From assembly GCA_964636705.1 (NCBI GenBank), contig CAZWUJ010000007.1:62001-126000 (forward strand): a stretch of DNA of 64,000 nt, in the 5' to 3' direction. The notes below the pieces were generated by a model that saw nothing but the letters and a program-made list of their open reading frames with translations, did not search any database and was not told where the DNA came from. A program made the position numbers and the translations under genes. Origin of the DNA: VXRJ01 sp964636705. GTDB lineage: Bacteria > Acidobacteriota > Vicinamibacteria > Vicinamibacterales > UBA8438. Positions 1-9,000 of this stretch are shown here, piece after piece (within the stretch, counting starts at the first letter, position 1; each line of letters starts with the position of its first letter).

Positions 1-1089
1 AACGACGATCAGCCGCGTGTAGATCACCACCTGCCGGTCGGTGACGGCCGGATTGATGAAGCGCTGGTAGACGTCGCGGATCAGATTGGTCGATGGCGTC
101 AGCAGAAAGCTGTTCGCCGTGGAAACGACGATGGCGGCGGCGCCGCATACGAGCAGCAGGCCGAGGGTGGGCGGCAGCACGTCGGTAGCGACGCGAATGA
201 CGATGGCCTCCGACGCGGCGGCGTCGAGCCCGGCAATGCGGAGCGACCCGAAGATACCGGTGGAGTCGATCAGCGTCTCGACGATGATGGTGCCGGCAAT
301 CCAGCCGACTACGGCCAGGCGCGCCGCCCGTTCGTCGCGCGCCGAAAAGAACTTCTGGTACATGTTCGCTTCGCCGAGCAGCAGGAACATGGTGGGGAGG
401 AACAGGGCGAACGCCGCCTGCGGTCCGATGTCCCCGAACAGCGAAACCTGGTGCGGCTCGAGCTGCGCAATCGACGCCCCCAGCCCACCCGCATCGCTCA
501 CCAGGTAGGCCACGCCGAGGGTGACCGCGATCGTCATGATCAGACCGTTGCCGACATCGATGTAGGCGATCGACAGCATGCCCGCGAGCGACGTGAAGAC
601 AATGCAGAAGATGGCGGTCGCCAGTGCCCCGGTCCCGGGATCGATCCCCGCCACGAGCTCCAGCAACCGCCCGCCGCCGCGAAACTGATAGGCGGCGATC
701 GTGCCGTAGGCAAGCACCGTGGTGATGGTGCCGAGCACGCGCGCGGCCGGGCCATAGCGCAGCTCCAGGATGTCGGGAACGGTGTATTGCGCGATGCGCC
801 GGACCCTCGGTGCAATGAAGTAGACGAGGGCGATGCCGACCCAGGCGCCGGCCGACTGCCACAGGGCCGCGAAACCGGATCGATACCCGAGGCCGGCGCC
901 CCCGAAGAGACTGCCCGATCCGATCCACGTAGCGAGCAGCGTAAAGACCAGGACGCGCGCCGGCAGGCGCCGCCCCGCCACCAGGAAATCGTCCCCGGTT
1001 CGGACGCGGCGACTGCGCCACACCCCGATCAGCACCAGGAGCGACAGATAGAGAACGACTGCGGTCAGCACGCGATCATTCTGCATCAT
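1..1089 (-). CDS. Sodium:solute symporter (SSS) family protein, C-terminus cut off by window edge
   Basis: The minus-strand frame is open from the tandem ATG at 1089/1086 to base 1, giving 363 residues without a stop, so the C-terminus lies outside the window. The protein starts MMQNDRVLTAVVLYLSLLVL and is a chain of hydrophobic segments. Features typical of the SSS fold (SLC5/PutP-like) include a conserved early segment with GDDFLVAGRRLP, then ATWIGSGSLFGGAGLGYRSG, and YTVPDILELRYGP. The family couples Na+ entry to uptake of sugars, amino acids or organic acids across the inner membrane; the substrate cannot be read from the sequence. It is divergent from the phosphoesterase gene, only 38 bases away. 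No clear ribosome binding site precedes the start. Confidence 0.85.
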   Translation of the reverse strand, partial: MMQNDRVLTAVVLYLSLLVLIGVWRSRRVRTGDDFLVAGRRLPARVLVFTLLATWIGSGSLFGGAGLGYRSGFAALWQSAGAWVGIALVYFIAPRVRRIAQYTVPDILELRYGPAARVLGTITTVLAYGTIAAYQFRGGGRLLELVAGIDPGTGALATAIFCIVFTSLAGMLSIAYIDVGNGLIMTIAVTLGVAYLVSDAGGLGASIAQLEPHQVSLFGDIGPQAAFALFLPTMFLLLGEANMYQKFFSARDERAARLAVVGWIAGTIIVETLIDSTGIFGSLRIAGLDAAASEAIVIRVATDVLPPTLGLLLVCGAAAIVVSTANSFLLTPSTNLIRDVYQRFINPAVTDRQVVIYTRLIVV

Positions 1090-1127
1090 CTGGCCGATAA
1101 TGACCGCCGGCAATTGTTCCCCGCGTC

Positions 1128-1913
1128 ATGTCGAAGAAGAAACCAGCCGCCCGACGGTCATCCGCGCCCGCATCCGAGCCGCGCCCGCTCGACGAGTACC
1201 GCAAGAAGCGAGACTTCACGAAGACGCCGGAACCCGATGGCGGCCCGACCCGGCCGAAGGCCCGGCGTCGGCCGCCCCGCAAGTCGGTCGAGCTGTACTT
1301 CTGCGTTCAGAAGCACCTTGCGAGCCACCTCCACTACGACCTCCGCCTGGAACATGACGGCGTGCTGCTGTCGTGGGCGATCCCGAAGGGGCCGTCGCTG
1401 CAGCCCGCGGATAAACGAATCGCGGTCCGGACGGAGGACCACCCGTACGACTACGGCGGTTTCGAAGGCGTCATTCCGGAAGGCTACGGGGCGGGCATCG
1501 TGATGCTCTGGGACCGCGGCACATGGCTGCCGGAGGTGGACGACGTCGACGCGGCACTCGACCGGGGCGACCTGAAATTCTCGCTCGATGGGTTCAAGCT
1601 CAAGGGGTCGTGGGCGCTGGTCAGGATCCGCGACCGCACGGATACGCCGCCGAAGCAGCGCGGCCGGAACTGGCTGCTGATCAAGCACGCCGACTTCTGG
1701 TCCGGCGCTGTCGACATCACCACGTTTGCCCCCCTGAGCGTGAAAAGCGAAGGTGATTTCGACGACATTCTGGCCGAGGAAATGCCCGCGCAGTGGGCAA
1801 CGGGACGGCCAACCACGGCGATCGGATCCGGCCGTGCCGCGTCAATGACACGCGACGTCATCGAACGGGCGGCAAAGAAAATCCTGGCCCGTCAACGCAC
1901 GCGAAGGAAATAG
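1128..1913 (+). CDS. Stand-alone DNA ligase D-type 3'-phosphoesterase
   Basis: A 261-residue protein made of a basic, low-complexity N-terminus (about 1-50) and one LigD 3'-phosphoesterase domain (about 55-200). In LigD this domain trims 3'-ribonucleotides and 3'-phosphates at double-strand breaks during non-homologous end joining. The six residues known to be needed in Pseudomonas LigD have counterparts here: His63, His69, Asp71 and Arg73 in QKHLASHLHYDLRLEHDG, then His105 and Tyr109 in EDHPYDYGGFEG. The usual PEGEYGAG motif is one residue shorter (PEGYGAG). No ligase or primase domain is fused, and no ku gene lies in the window. Start chosen at the ATG at 1128; no strong ribosome binding site is visible. 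The fold call is firm; an in vivo role in end processing is inferred. Confidence 0.88.
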   Translation: MSKKKPAARRSSAPASEPRPLDEYRKKRDFTKTPEPDGGPTRPKARRRPPRKSVELYFCVQKHLASHLHYDLRLEHDGVLLSWAIPKGPSLQPADKRIAVRTEDHPYDYGGFEGVIPEGYGAGIVMLWDRGTWLPEVDDVDAALDRGDLKFSLDGFKLKGSWALVRIRDRTDTPPKQRGRNWLLIKHADFWSGAVDITTFAPLSVKSEGDFDDILAEEMPAQWATGRPTTAIGSGRAASMTRDVIERAAKKILARQRTRRK

Positions 1914-1963
1914 CTGTCCGTGGCCGACGCCCCGAGGGCGGCTACCGCCGCCGGTTGACGCGG

Positions 1964-2926
1964 CTACATCAACCGGCGCGCCAGCACGCTCCAGACTGCG
2001 TAGGCCAGCCGGCGCCGCGCGTGGCGTGCGATCTGTCCCTGCCAGAACTGGCCCGTCACCAGCTCGCATCCCTTCGGGATCTCGCCGATCGGCAGCAGTT
2101 CCTTGTACTCGGCGGCGTAGCGCGCCATCACATCGGGTTGTGGCCGGGCGGTGTTGGCGATGGCGACGTCGATGGGCCGGCCAACGGCTTCACTGACCCG
2201 GCGCACTGCCTCGCCCACGGTAAAGCCGTGCATACCGCGGCCTTCCGTCACGATGTTCGTCACCAGGATGATCGGCCCCGGTGAAGCGGCCACCGCTTCG
2301 GCGACGCCCGTGACCAGCAGAATCGGCATCAGGCTTGTGTAGAAGCTCCCCGGCCCGATCACGATCGCATCGAAGCGGCGGATCGCTTCCGCCGTTGCGG
2401 TGTGAACCGCCGGCACCGGATCGAGCCAGATCCTTCTGATCCGATGTCCGTTGGTCTGCGCCCGATCCACGCCCACTTCACTCTCGGCGCGGGTGCCGTC
2501 CTCGTATTCCGCGAAGAGCGTCGACTGCTCGACACTGACCGGAAGCACGTGACCGTTGCAGTCGAGCAGGCTTCGGAGACCGTCGACGGCGGCCAGAAAG
2601 TCGCCGCTGTACTGCTGCATCATGGACAGCAGGAGGTTCCCGCCGGTGTGTCCTCCCAGCCGGCCGTTCTCGAACGAAGGCAAACGCGACAGCAGAAGGG
2701 TCCGGGCTTCCTTCTCGTTGCGCGCGAGCGAGCAGGCGCATTTCAGCACGTCACCGGGCGGCAGCACTCCCAGTTCATCCCGAAGCTGCCCGGAGCTTCC
2801 GCCGCTGTCGAACATCGTGACGACAGCGTTCACGCCCAGCCAGGGGTTCTGCTTGAGTCCTCCCAACAGGCTTGGCAGACCGGTGCCCCCGCCAAGGCAG
2901 CCAACGTTCAGACGCCGCAATTCCAC
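1964..2926 (-). CDS. yvcK: YvcK/CofD-like gluconeogenesis and morphogenesis factor
   Basis: 320 residues, starting at a GTG (2926). The N-terminal GCLGGGTGLPSLLGGLK and TMFDSGGSSGQLRDE motifs are diagnostic of the YvcK branch of the CofD-like fold, which binds UDP-sugars and is needed for growth on gluconeogenic carbon sources and for cell shape in Bacillus and mycobacteria. Further family motifs are GHTGGNLLLSMM, IVIGPGSFYTS and VTNIVTEGRGMHGFT. The rapZ/whiA neighbours common in other phyla are absent. It is convergent with the phosphoesterase gene and divergent from the thioredoxin gene. A CATAAT box ends only eight bases before the GTG, so the message may be leaderless. Confidence 0.92.
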   Translation of the reverse strand: MELRRLNVGCLGGGTGLPSLLGGLKQNPWLGVNAVVTMFDSGGSSGQLRDELGVLPPGDVLKCACSLARNEKEARTLLLSRLPSFENGRLGGHTGGNLLLSMMQQYSGDFLAAVDGLRSLLDCNGHVLPVSVEQSTLFAEYEDGTRAESEVGVDRAQTNGHRIRRIWLDPVPAVHTATAEAIRRFDAIVIGPGSFYTSLMPILLVTGVAEAVAASPGPIILVTNIVTEGRGMHGFTVGEAVRRVSEAVGRPIDVAIANTARPQPDVMARYAAEYKELLPIGEIPKGCELVTGQFWQGQIARHARRRLAYAVWSVLARRLM

Positions 2927-2934
2927 GGTGCGGC

Positions 2935-2940
2935 ATTATG
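2935..2940 (-). promoter_or_regulatory. Possible -10 box of yvcK
   Basis: CATAAT on the minus strand, eight bases before the GTG of yvcK. No convincing -35 box is seen 16-18 bases upstream. The spacing would give a very short or absent 5' leader. Confidence 0.3.
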
Positions 2941-3098
2941 GCACAGCGGCCGACAGCCCCAGGGGGGATCCCGCCGCAGCCACTCACCCAGCCACCCGGC
3001 GCGGGATGCGCCGCCTGGCCGTGCCGGCCGCCTTGAGATCCGACCAGCGCCCGCGTTACGCTCTCCGTAGCGAAGGACAACACGACCCAGGAGTACCC

Positions 3099-3662
3099 AT
3101 GACAACGAAACGGTGGATGCTCGCCGGAATTGCGGCGCTGGCGCTCGGACTGCTTACCTTGCCGGGTGTCCGGAGCTTCGGTCTCGGCACCCTGACGTCA
3201 GGCGTCAACGGGTCCGGGACAACCGCAGCGGCGTGCGAGGACGACGCGCGGCCGGCGCCGATGGATTTCACGCTGCGGGATATCAACGGCGACCAACTGA
3301 ACCTCGCCGACCTGCGGGGCAACGTCATCCTGCTCAACTTCTGGGCCACCTGGTGCGGCCCGTGCAAGATCGAGATTCCCTGGTTCGTTGAGTTCCAGCG
3401 GCAGTACGAGGACGACGGCCTGGTGGTGCTCGGCCTGTCGGTGGACGACACCCCGGAGCAGATTCGTCCGTTCGCGGCGGAGTTCCAGGTGAACTACCCG
3501 ATGCTGGTCGGTCTCGGCCGTGAGGACTTCCAGGAGGCCTACGGGCCGATCTGGGGGCTGCCCGTCACGTTCTTCATCGACCGCGAGGGCACGCTCTGCC
3601 GGACGCACATGGGCATTGCCACGCGCGAGGCGTTCGAACAGGACATCAAGGATCTGCTGTAG
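3099..3662 (+). CDS. TlpA/ResA-like thioredoxin, membrane-anchored or exported
   Basis: 187 residues starting at the ATG at 3099, preceded at good distance by CCAGGAG. The open frame extends far upstream, but that part overlaps yvcK and lacks family similarity. An N-terminal hydrophobic stretch (about 8-25) is a signal or anchor segment, followed by a thioredoxin fold of the AhpC/TSA-Redoxin type with the active site FWATWCGPCK and the cis-proline loop WGLPVTFFIDREG. Proteins of this type act in the periplasm in disulfide reduction, often for cytochrome c maturation or secreted-protein repair. That would suit the eight-haem cytochrome encoded elsewhere in the window, but no ccm genes are nearby, so the partner is unknown. 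Confidence 0.9.
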   Translation: MTTKRWMLAGIAALALGLLTLPGVRSFGLGTLTSGVNGSGTTAAACEDDARPAPMDFTLRDINGDQLNLADLRGNVILLNFWATWCGPCKIEIPWFVEFQRQYEDDGLVVLGLSVDDTPEQIRPFAAEFQVNYPMLVGLGREDFQEAYGPIWGLPVTFFIDREGTLCRTHMGIATREAFEQDIKDLL

Positions 3663-3696
3663 CCGGCGCGCCTAGGCGCTGGTGTATCATCAGGTC

Positions 3697-3921
3697 ATGG
3701 GCAAGGGCTTCGAGAGAGCGCGCCTCGGATGTGGATGCCGCATCCAGTTCCGCGACGGCGTCGAAGGAAGTCCTGTCACCGTGGTGATCGACAAGAAAGG
3801 CGCCGCCTGCGCGTTGCCGCGCCATGTTGGCGGTCTGCCCGTCTACGACCACCGCGAGGCGCTCCGCCCACCGAACCGGATCGTCCCGATCGCCGAGAGC
3901 GACTTCGAAGAAGAGGGCTAG
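3697..3921 (+). CDS. Small conserved-looking hypothetical protein
   Basis: 74 residues from the ATG at 3697 (an in-frame GTG at 3682 would add five residues). The start MGKGFERARLGCGCRIQF has a CGC pair, followed by a short beta-rich body and an acidic tail ending SDFEEEG. I do not recognise a family. It ends six bases before the next small gene on the same strand and is probably co-transcribed with it and the DUF72 gene. A TATCAT box at 3685-3690 ends six bases before the ATG, which suggests a leaderless message beginning at 3697 and argues against the GTG start. Confidence 0.6.
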   Translation: MGKGFERARLGCGCRIQFRDGVEGSPVTVVIDKKGAACALPRHVGGLPVYDHREALRPPNRIVPIAESDFEEEG

Positions 3922-3927
3922 CGACCG

Positions 3928-4230
3928 GTGCCCCCGCTGGCCTCGGAAGTCGAGATCGGCTGTCCCTGCTGCGGTGCGACCCTGGTCTACGATCTGAACC
4001 TGCGACGCGTCGTTTCCCACCACGAACCGCCCTCGGCCGACCGGCCGGTGCTCGAGGACGCCGAGGGTATTCTCGCGGCCGCGAAAGCGAAGCGGGAGGC
4101 AGCCTTCCGGCAATCCGTTGCCGAACAGCGTGGCCGAAGCGACGCGCTCTCCAAGCGGTTCGAGGACGCCCTCAGGCAGGCGCGGGACGAGCCGATCACG
4201 CGCCCGTCGCGCGACTTCGACCTGGACTGA
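3928..4230 (+). CDS. Small protein with CPCCG zinc-ribbon-like knuckle and charged helix
   Basis: 100 residues from a GTG at 3928. Near the N-terminus EIGCPCCGATLVYDLN gives three cysteines (12, 14, 15) in a knuckle-like setting. A second cysteine pair that would complete a zinc ribbon is missing, so metal binding would need a partner or dimer. The rest is a long charged helix rich in Ala, Lys, Arg and Glu (about 45-90). It lies between the 74-residue protein and the DUF72 gene with gaps of six and ten bases, so all three probably form one operon. Function unknown. Confidence 0.65.
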   Translation: MPPLASEVEIGCPCCGATLVYDLNLRRVVSHHEPPSADRPVLEDAEGILAAAKAKREAAFRQSVAEQRGRSDALSKRFEDALRQARDEPITRPSRDFDLD

Positions 4231-4240
4231 CGCGCGGCCG

Positions 4241-4948
4241 ATGCCACGCTACTGGGTAGGCACGTCCGGCTACAACTACCCCGAGTGGCGCGGCTCGTTC
4301 TATCCGGAGAAACATCCCCAGAAGGAGATGCTCCGGTACTACGCGCACCGTCTCCAGACGGTCGAAATCAACTACACCTTCTACCGGATGCCGACCGCTC
4401 GACTGCTCGCCGGCTGGTCCGAGACGACACCCGACCACTTCCGCTTCACCCTGAAGGCGCCCCGCCGAATCACGCACGAAGCGCGACTGGCCAACTGTGC
4501 GGAAATGGCGCGCGCCCTGTGCGAGGCGGCCTTGACGCTCGAGGAGAAGCGAGGCACGCTGCTCTTCCAGTTGCCTCCCTTCTTCCGCAAGGCAGTCGAT
4601 CGATTGACGGACTTTCTCGACGTCCTGCCTGAAGGGGCGCGGCCGGCGTTCGAGTTCCGCCATGCCTCATGGCACGATCCCGAAGTAATCGACTGTCTCG
4701 CCTCACGCGGCGCGGCGCTCTGCGTCTCCGACAGCGAGAAGCTGCGTACGCCGGTGGAAGTGACGGCCCCCTTCGCCTACTTCCGGCTCCGCGACCAGGG
4801 CTATACCGGCGACGACCTCATTCGCTGGGCGGACACCATCCGCGCACGGACCGAGACGTGCGACGACGTCTACATCTACTTCAAGCACGAGGAGAAAGGT
4901 GCCGGGCCGGAGTTCGCGGCCCGCCTCCTCGAACACCTGCGCGCCTGA
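4241..4948 (+). CDS. DUF72 family protein (YecE-like TIM barrel)
   Basis: 235 residues from the ATG at 4241. The longer open frame upstream overlaps the preceding small gene and is not used. Family motifs: start MPRYWVGTSGYNYPEWRGSF, then YYAHRLQTVEINYTFYRMP, FRFTLKAPRRITHE, LLFQLPPFF, FEFRHASWHD and near the end VYIYFKHEEKGAG. DUF72 proteins adopt a TIM-barrel fold; their biochemical role is not settled. It is last in the three-gene plus-strand group and convergent with the YheT-like gene, 15 bases away. Confidence 0.9.
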   Translation: MPRYWVGTSGYNYPEWRGSFYPEKHPQKEMLRYYAHRLQTVEINYTFYRMPTARLLAGWSETTPDHFRFTLKAPRRITHEARLANCAEMARALCEAALTLEEKRGTLLFQLPPFFRKAVDRLTDFLDVLPEGARPAFEFRHASWHDPEVIDCLASRGAALCVSDSEKLRTPVEVTAPFAYFRLRDQGYTGDDLIRWADTIRARTETCDDVYIYFKHEEKGAGPEFAARLLEHLRA

Positions 4949-4963
4949 CGCCTGCACCCGCGG

Positions 4964-5974
4964 TCAGCCGGTCAGGTGATGCGCCACGAACGCCACGGCC
5001 GCCCGTTCGGCCCAGTAGCCGTCGAACCCGGCGGTGGGCTCGGTGTAGAAGCCGCAATGGCCGCCGTACGGCGTGACCACGACGGTGATGTGCCGATTGG
5101 CCACGAGTGCGGGATCGCGGAACTGTTCCGGCGGAACGAAGGGATCGTCGGCCGCGCTCAGGACAAGCGTCGGGATCGCGACCTGATCGATGACGCGCAG
5201 GCTGCTCGCGCGATGGTAGTAGTCGTCGGCGTCGCGAAAACCGTGATGAGGGGCAGTGTAGGCCTCATCGAACTGACGGACGGTGCGGACGTTCCGCAGC
5301 GCGGCCAGATCGAAGCGTCCCGGCAGACGGCTCGCCTTGCGCCGCATCCGTCGCTTCAGGTTCCGGACGAAGTTCCATTCGTACAAGGCGTTCTGCCGGC
5401 GCTCGAGTGCTTCCACGCAGGCGGCGAGATTCATGGTGGGCGAGATCGCGCAGACCGCGCGGAGCGACGGCGGCACGCCGCCGCTACCGCCACCGGCAAG
5501 GCGCAGGCCGACATTGCCGCCCAGCGAGTACCCCACTACGGCAATCGCGCGGAGGCGATCCACTTCCGTCAACTCGCGCACCACCGCCGCCGGGTCGGCC
5601 GACAGTCCGGAGTGATACAGGCCGGCCGAGAGGTGCTCCGTACCCCCGCAGTTGCGCTGATTGAGCCGCACCACGTTCATGCCGGCGGCAAAGGCCTTGT
5701 CGGCGAGACCGCGCATATAGTGCGCCTCGCTCGACCCCTCGAGGCCGTGGAGCGCGATCAGGGTTGGAGACGATACGGGTGACGGCTGCCAGTGGCAATG
5801 CGCCAGGACGCGCGCGTCGCGGGCGACGTCGAAGTAGCGCCTCAGCGGCGGTGGAAGGTTGGGGAAATGGCGAGGCCGGGCCCACGTATACAGCGTCATC
5901 CGGTGTCCGCCGTCGAGGCCGGGCGCGGGTGAGAAGCTCTCCCACGGGGCGCCGTTCAATCTCACGGTCGACAT
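4964..5974 (-). CDS. Alpha/beta hydrolase of the YheT (COG0429) family
   Basis: 336 residues, close to the family norm of about 340. The sequence has the YheT-style HGLEGSSEAHYMRGLADKA segment and RLNQRNCGGTEHLS. The catalytic triad is visible: nucleophile Ser in VVGYSLGGNVGLRL, Asp in VLSAADDPFVPPEQF, and His in TPYGGHCGFYTE. Members are predicted carboxylesterases acting on small or lipid-like esters; the natural substrate is not known. It stands alone on the minus strand between the DUF72 gene (convergent) and the large outer-membrane protein gene (divergent). Confidence 0.9.
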   Translation of the reverse strand: MSTVRLNGAPWESFSPAPGLDGGHRMTLYTWARPRHFPNLPPPLRRYFDVARDARVLAHCHWQPSPVSSPTLIALHGLEGSSEAHYMRGLADKAFAAGMNVVRLNQRNCGGTEHLSAGLYHSGLSADPAAVVRELTEVDRLRAIAVVGYSLGGNVGLRLAGGGSGGVPPSLRAVCAISPTMNLAACVEALERRQNALYEWNFVRNLKRRMRRKASRLPGRFDLAALRNVRTVRQFDEAYTAPHHGFRDADDYYHRASSLRVIDQVAIPTLVLSAADDPFVPPEQFRDPALVANRHITVVVTPYGGHCGFYTEPTAGFDGYWAERAAVAFVAHHLTG

Positions 5975-6093
5975 GTGTCCGGAATAATACGGCGGCGGCC
6001 GGGGTCAGCGTAGTCGATCCATAAGCGCCGGAGCGAGCCTTCAGGCCAATCGGATAAGATGAAGTCAAGCCTGCGTGCCCGCGAGGAAGTGCC

Positions 6094-9000
6094 ATGACCA
6101 ATAGCCGATTGATGCGGCGGTGGCCGGTTGCCGTTCTGCTTGCCCTGTCCCTTCTCCTGACCTGGAGCGCCGGGACCGCGTACGCCCAGTTCACGTCCTA
6201 CTACGGCAAGAACCGGGTGAAGTACGACAAGTTCGACTGGCACATCTATACGACCGACCATTTCGACATCTACTACTACCCCGAACTCGAGGAACACATC
6301 GAGCGGGTGGCAAGCTACGCCGAGAGCGCCTACCAGCAGGTCAGCGCCGACCTGCGGCACGATCTGGCGTTCACCGTCCCGCTGATCGTCTTCAAGACGC
6401 ACAGCGAGTTCCAGCAACAGAACCTGATCCCCGGCGCCATACCGGAGGGCGTGGCGGCGTTTGCCGAGCCGCAACGCAACCGCATCGTCCTTCCCATCGA
6501 CGAGCCGCCCGATGGACTCTACCGGCTGATCACCCATGAACTGACGCACATCTTCGAGTTCGACATCATTCCCCGCTCGATCATCCGGAATACGGTGCCG
6601 CTCTGGGTCGATGAGGGTTTGGCCGACTTCCTGGCGGGGGTCTGGCGCCCCATCGACCTGATGACGGTGCGGGATGTGGCCATCGCGGACATCGTTCCGT
6701 CGATGACCGAGTTCGAGGGATACGGCGGCTTCGCCAGCGCGCGCGTGGTCTACAACCTGGGCCACGCGGTGTTCGAGTTCATCGAGGAAGAGTGGGGGCT
6801 CGAAGGGATCCGCCAGTTCCTGTTCTCACTCCGCCGCAGCGCGATCGGAGGCGGCGAGGATCCGTATGAGGCGGCCTTCGATCTGGAAGGGGAGGAATTT
6901 GACGATGCGTTCAAGTCATACCTCGATGACCGCTTTGAACCGTTCCGCGAGAAGGATCGGCCGGCGGACTACGGGCGCGATCTGGCTCCCGATCCGTTGC
7001 GCAGCCGCTACCCGGTCGTCTACTCCCTGGAGGCGTCGCCGTCGGGCGAGGTGATCGCGGCGCTAGGCATGAACCGCAGGGACCGGGAGGCCGACATCAT
7101 TCTGCTGTCGTCCCGGACCGGCGAGGTGGTCCTGAACCTGACCGAGGGTTTCGATCAGGACTTCGGATTCGAGTACATCACGCAGCCGGGCGGTCTCCGG
7201 TGGAACACCGTGCCCTGGATGTCCTGGGCGCCGGCCGGCGATCGACTTGTCTACATGGTTCGCAACGGCAAGGGCAAGTCGCTCGCTATTCAGAACGTAG
7301 TGACCCGCGCGGTGGAAGACCTGATCGACCTCGACATGGTGGACGAACCGGAGTCACCGGACTTCGCGCCGGACGGCCGGAGGATCACGTTCTCCGCCCT
7401 CCAGAACGGGATCGGCGACATCTACGAAATCGATCTGGAAACACGCGAGGTAACGAATCTCACCAACAGCCCCTTCGCGGACTACGCGCCCTTCTATTCG
7501 CCTGACGGGTCGTCTATCGTCCATCTGTCGCGCATCAGCGGCAACGACAAGCTCTTCCGTCTCGACCGCGAAACGGGCGCGCGAACGCAACTGACGTTCG
7601 GGACGCACGACGAGGCAGGCGGCCAGTTCGTGGATGATCGGACCATCGTCTTCGCCTCGACCGCGGTCGATCCGGCCGAGCCGCTGGATCCGGATACTGC
7701 CCGCGACGGCGAGATCTTCAACATCTGGACGCTCGATCTGGAGAACGGCGCGCTCCACCAGCTCACCGACATCGCCACCGGGGTGGTCAATCCGGTTGTG
7801 CTCGCGCCGGGTGAGGACTCCGAGGCGGCGCGCATCGGGTTCGTCACCTACTTCAGGGGGGAGTACGGTCTCCACACGCTGGAGCTCTCCGGCGACCCGC
7901 TTCTCGAAGTCAACACGTCCGACTTCGGCGGTCCGGGTCCGCTGATCGACTTTCAGGCGCCGATCTCCCACACGTTCAACGTGGCGAACATGCGTCGGAA
8001 GGGCGCCTTCGAGAACATGTACATGCAGGGTCGCCCCAACTTCGGGGTTGGAATGACGACCAACGGCGACCTGTTGGGCGGTACCGTCATCAGCTTCGCC
8101 GACGTTCTGGGCGATCAGCAGTTCAACATCCAGGCCTACTCGGTCCAGACCTACCGAACCTACGGCGCCTCCTACGTGAACCTGGCCGGGCGGATGCAAT
8201 ACGCCTTGCAGGGCATCTCGTCGGAGCAGTATTTCTACGGCCTTGGCGCCTACTACCTCCCCAGCTTCGCCTTCCTGTCCCGCGACAACGCCATCGCCAC
8301 GCGGCGATCGAACGGCGGCAGCGCCATCGGGATTTATCCGCTCGACCGGTTCCGTCGGCTCGAACTCTCGGCCGGCGTCTACAACTTTCAGGAGACGTTC
8401 GCCGACGAGGCTCTGCAATCGCAGTCCGAAGCCTTCCAGTTGGCGCAGTTCGGGACGAATCTCTTCCGCAATGGATCGTTCATGCCGTTCGGGACGCGCT
8501 TTGTTCAGGAAACGACCGTCTTCCGCGAGTACGGTCCGGTAGCCGGCAGTACCCTCATGGCCGGATACGAGTACGCGCCGGGCATGGGCGGCTTCCTGTC
8601 CAGGCAGACAGTCGAAGTCGACGCGCGGTACTATCAGCGAATTCTGGAGAACGGCGTGCTCGCATTTCGCGCCCGCGGGTTCCAGAGTTGGGGCGATTTC
8701 CCCGACTTCACCTTCTTCGGCGGCCAGGGCGACATGCGGGGCTTCGACTACCTCCACTTTCTGGGCCACAAGGCGTTTCACGGTAACGTTGAACTCCGGT
8801 TCCCGCTCGTTGAGGCAATGGCGACGCCAATCGGAATCCTGGGGGGCATTCGTGGGACATTTTTCTTCAACCTGGGTGTGGCCGGGATCGACGGCCAGCC
8901 GTGGGATGCCTGGGCCACGGACGAGGTCGCAGTTCGTCCCATCGCCGGCTACGGGACCAACCCCTTCACGGGCAACTCCGAGCCTATCTTCGGCGACCCC

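Noticed and set aside
451..1503. Plus-strand open frame of 350 codons over the start of the phosphoesterase gene
   Set aside because: It is antisense to the sodium:solute symporter and then out of frame with the phosphoesterase domain; composition is unlike a protein.
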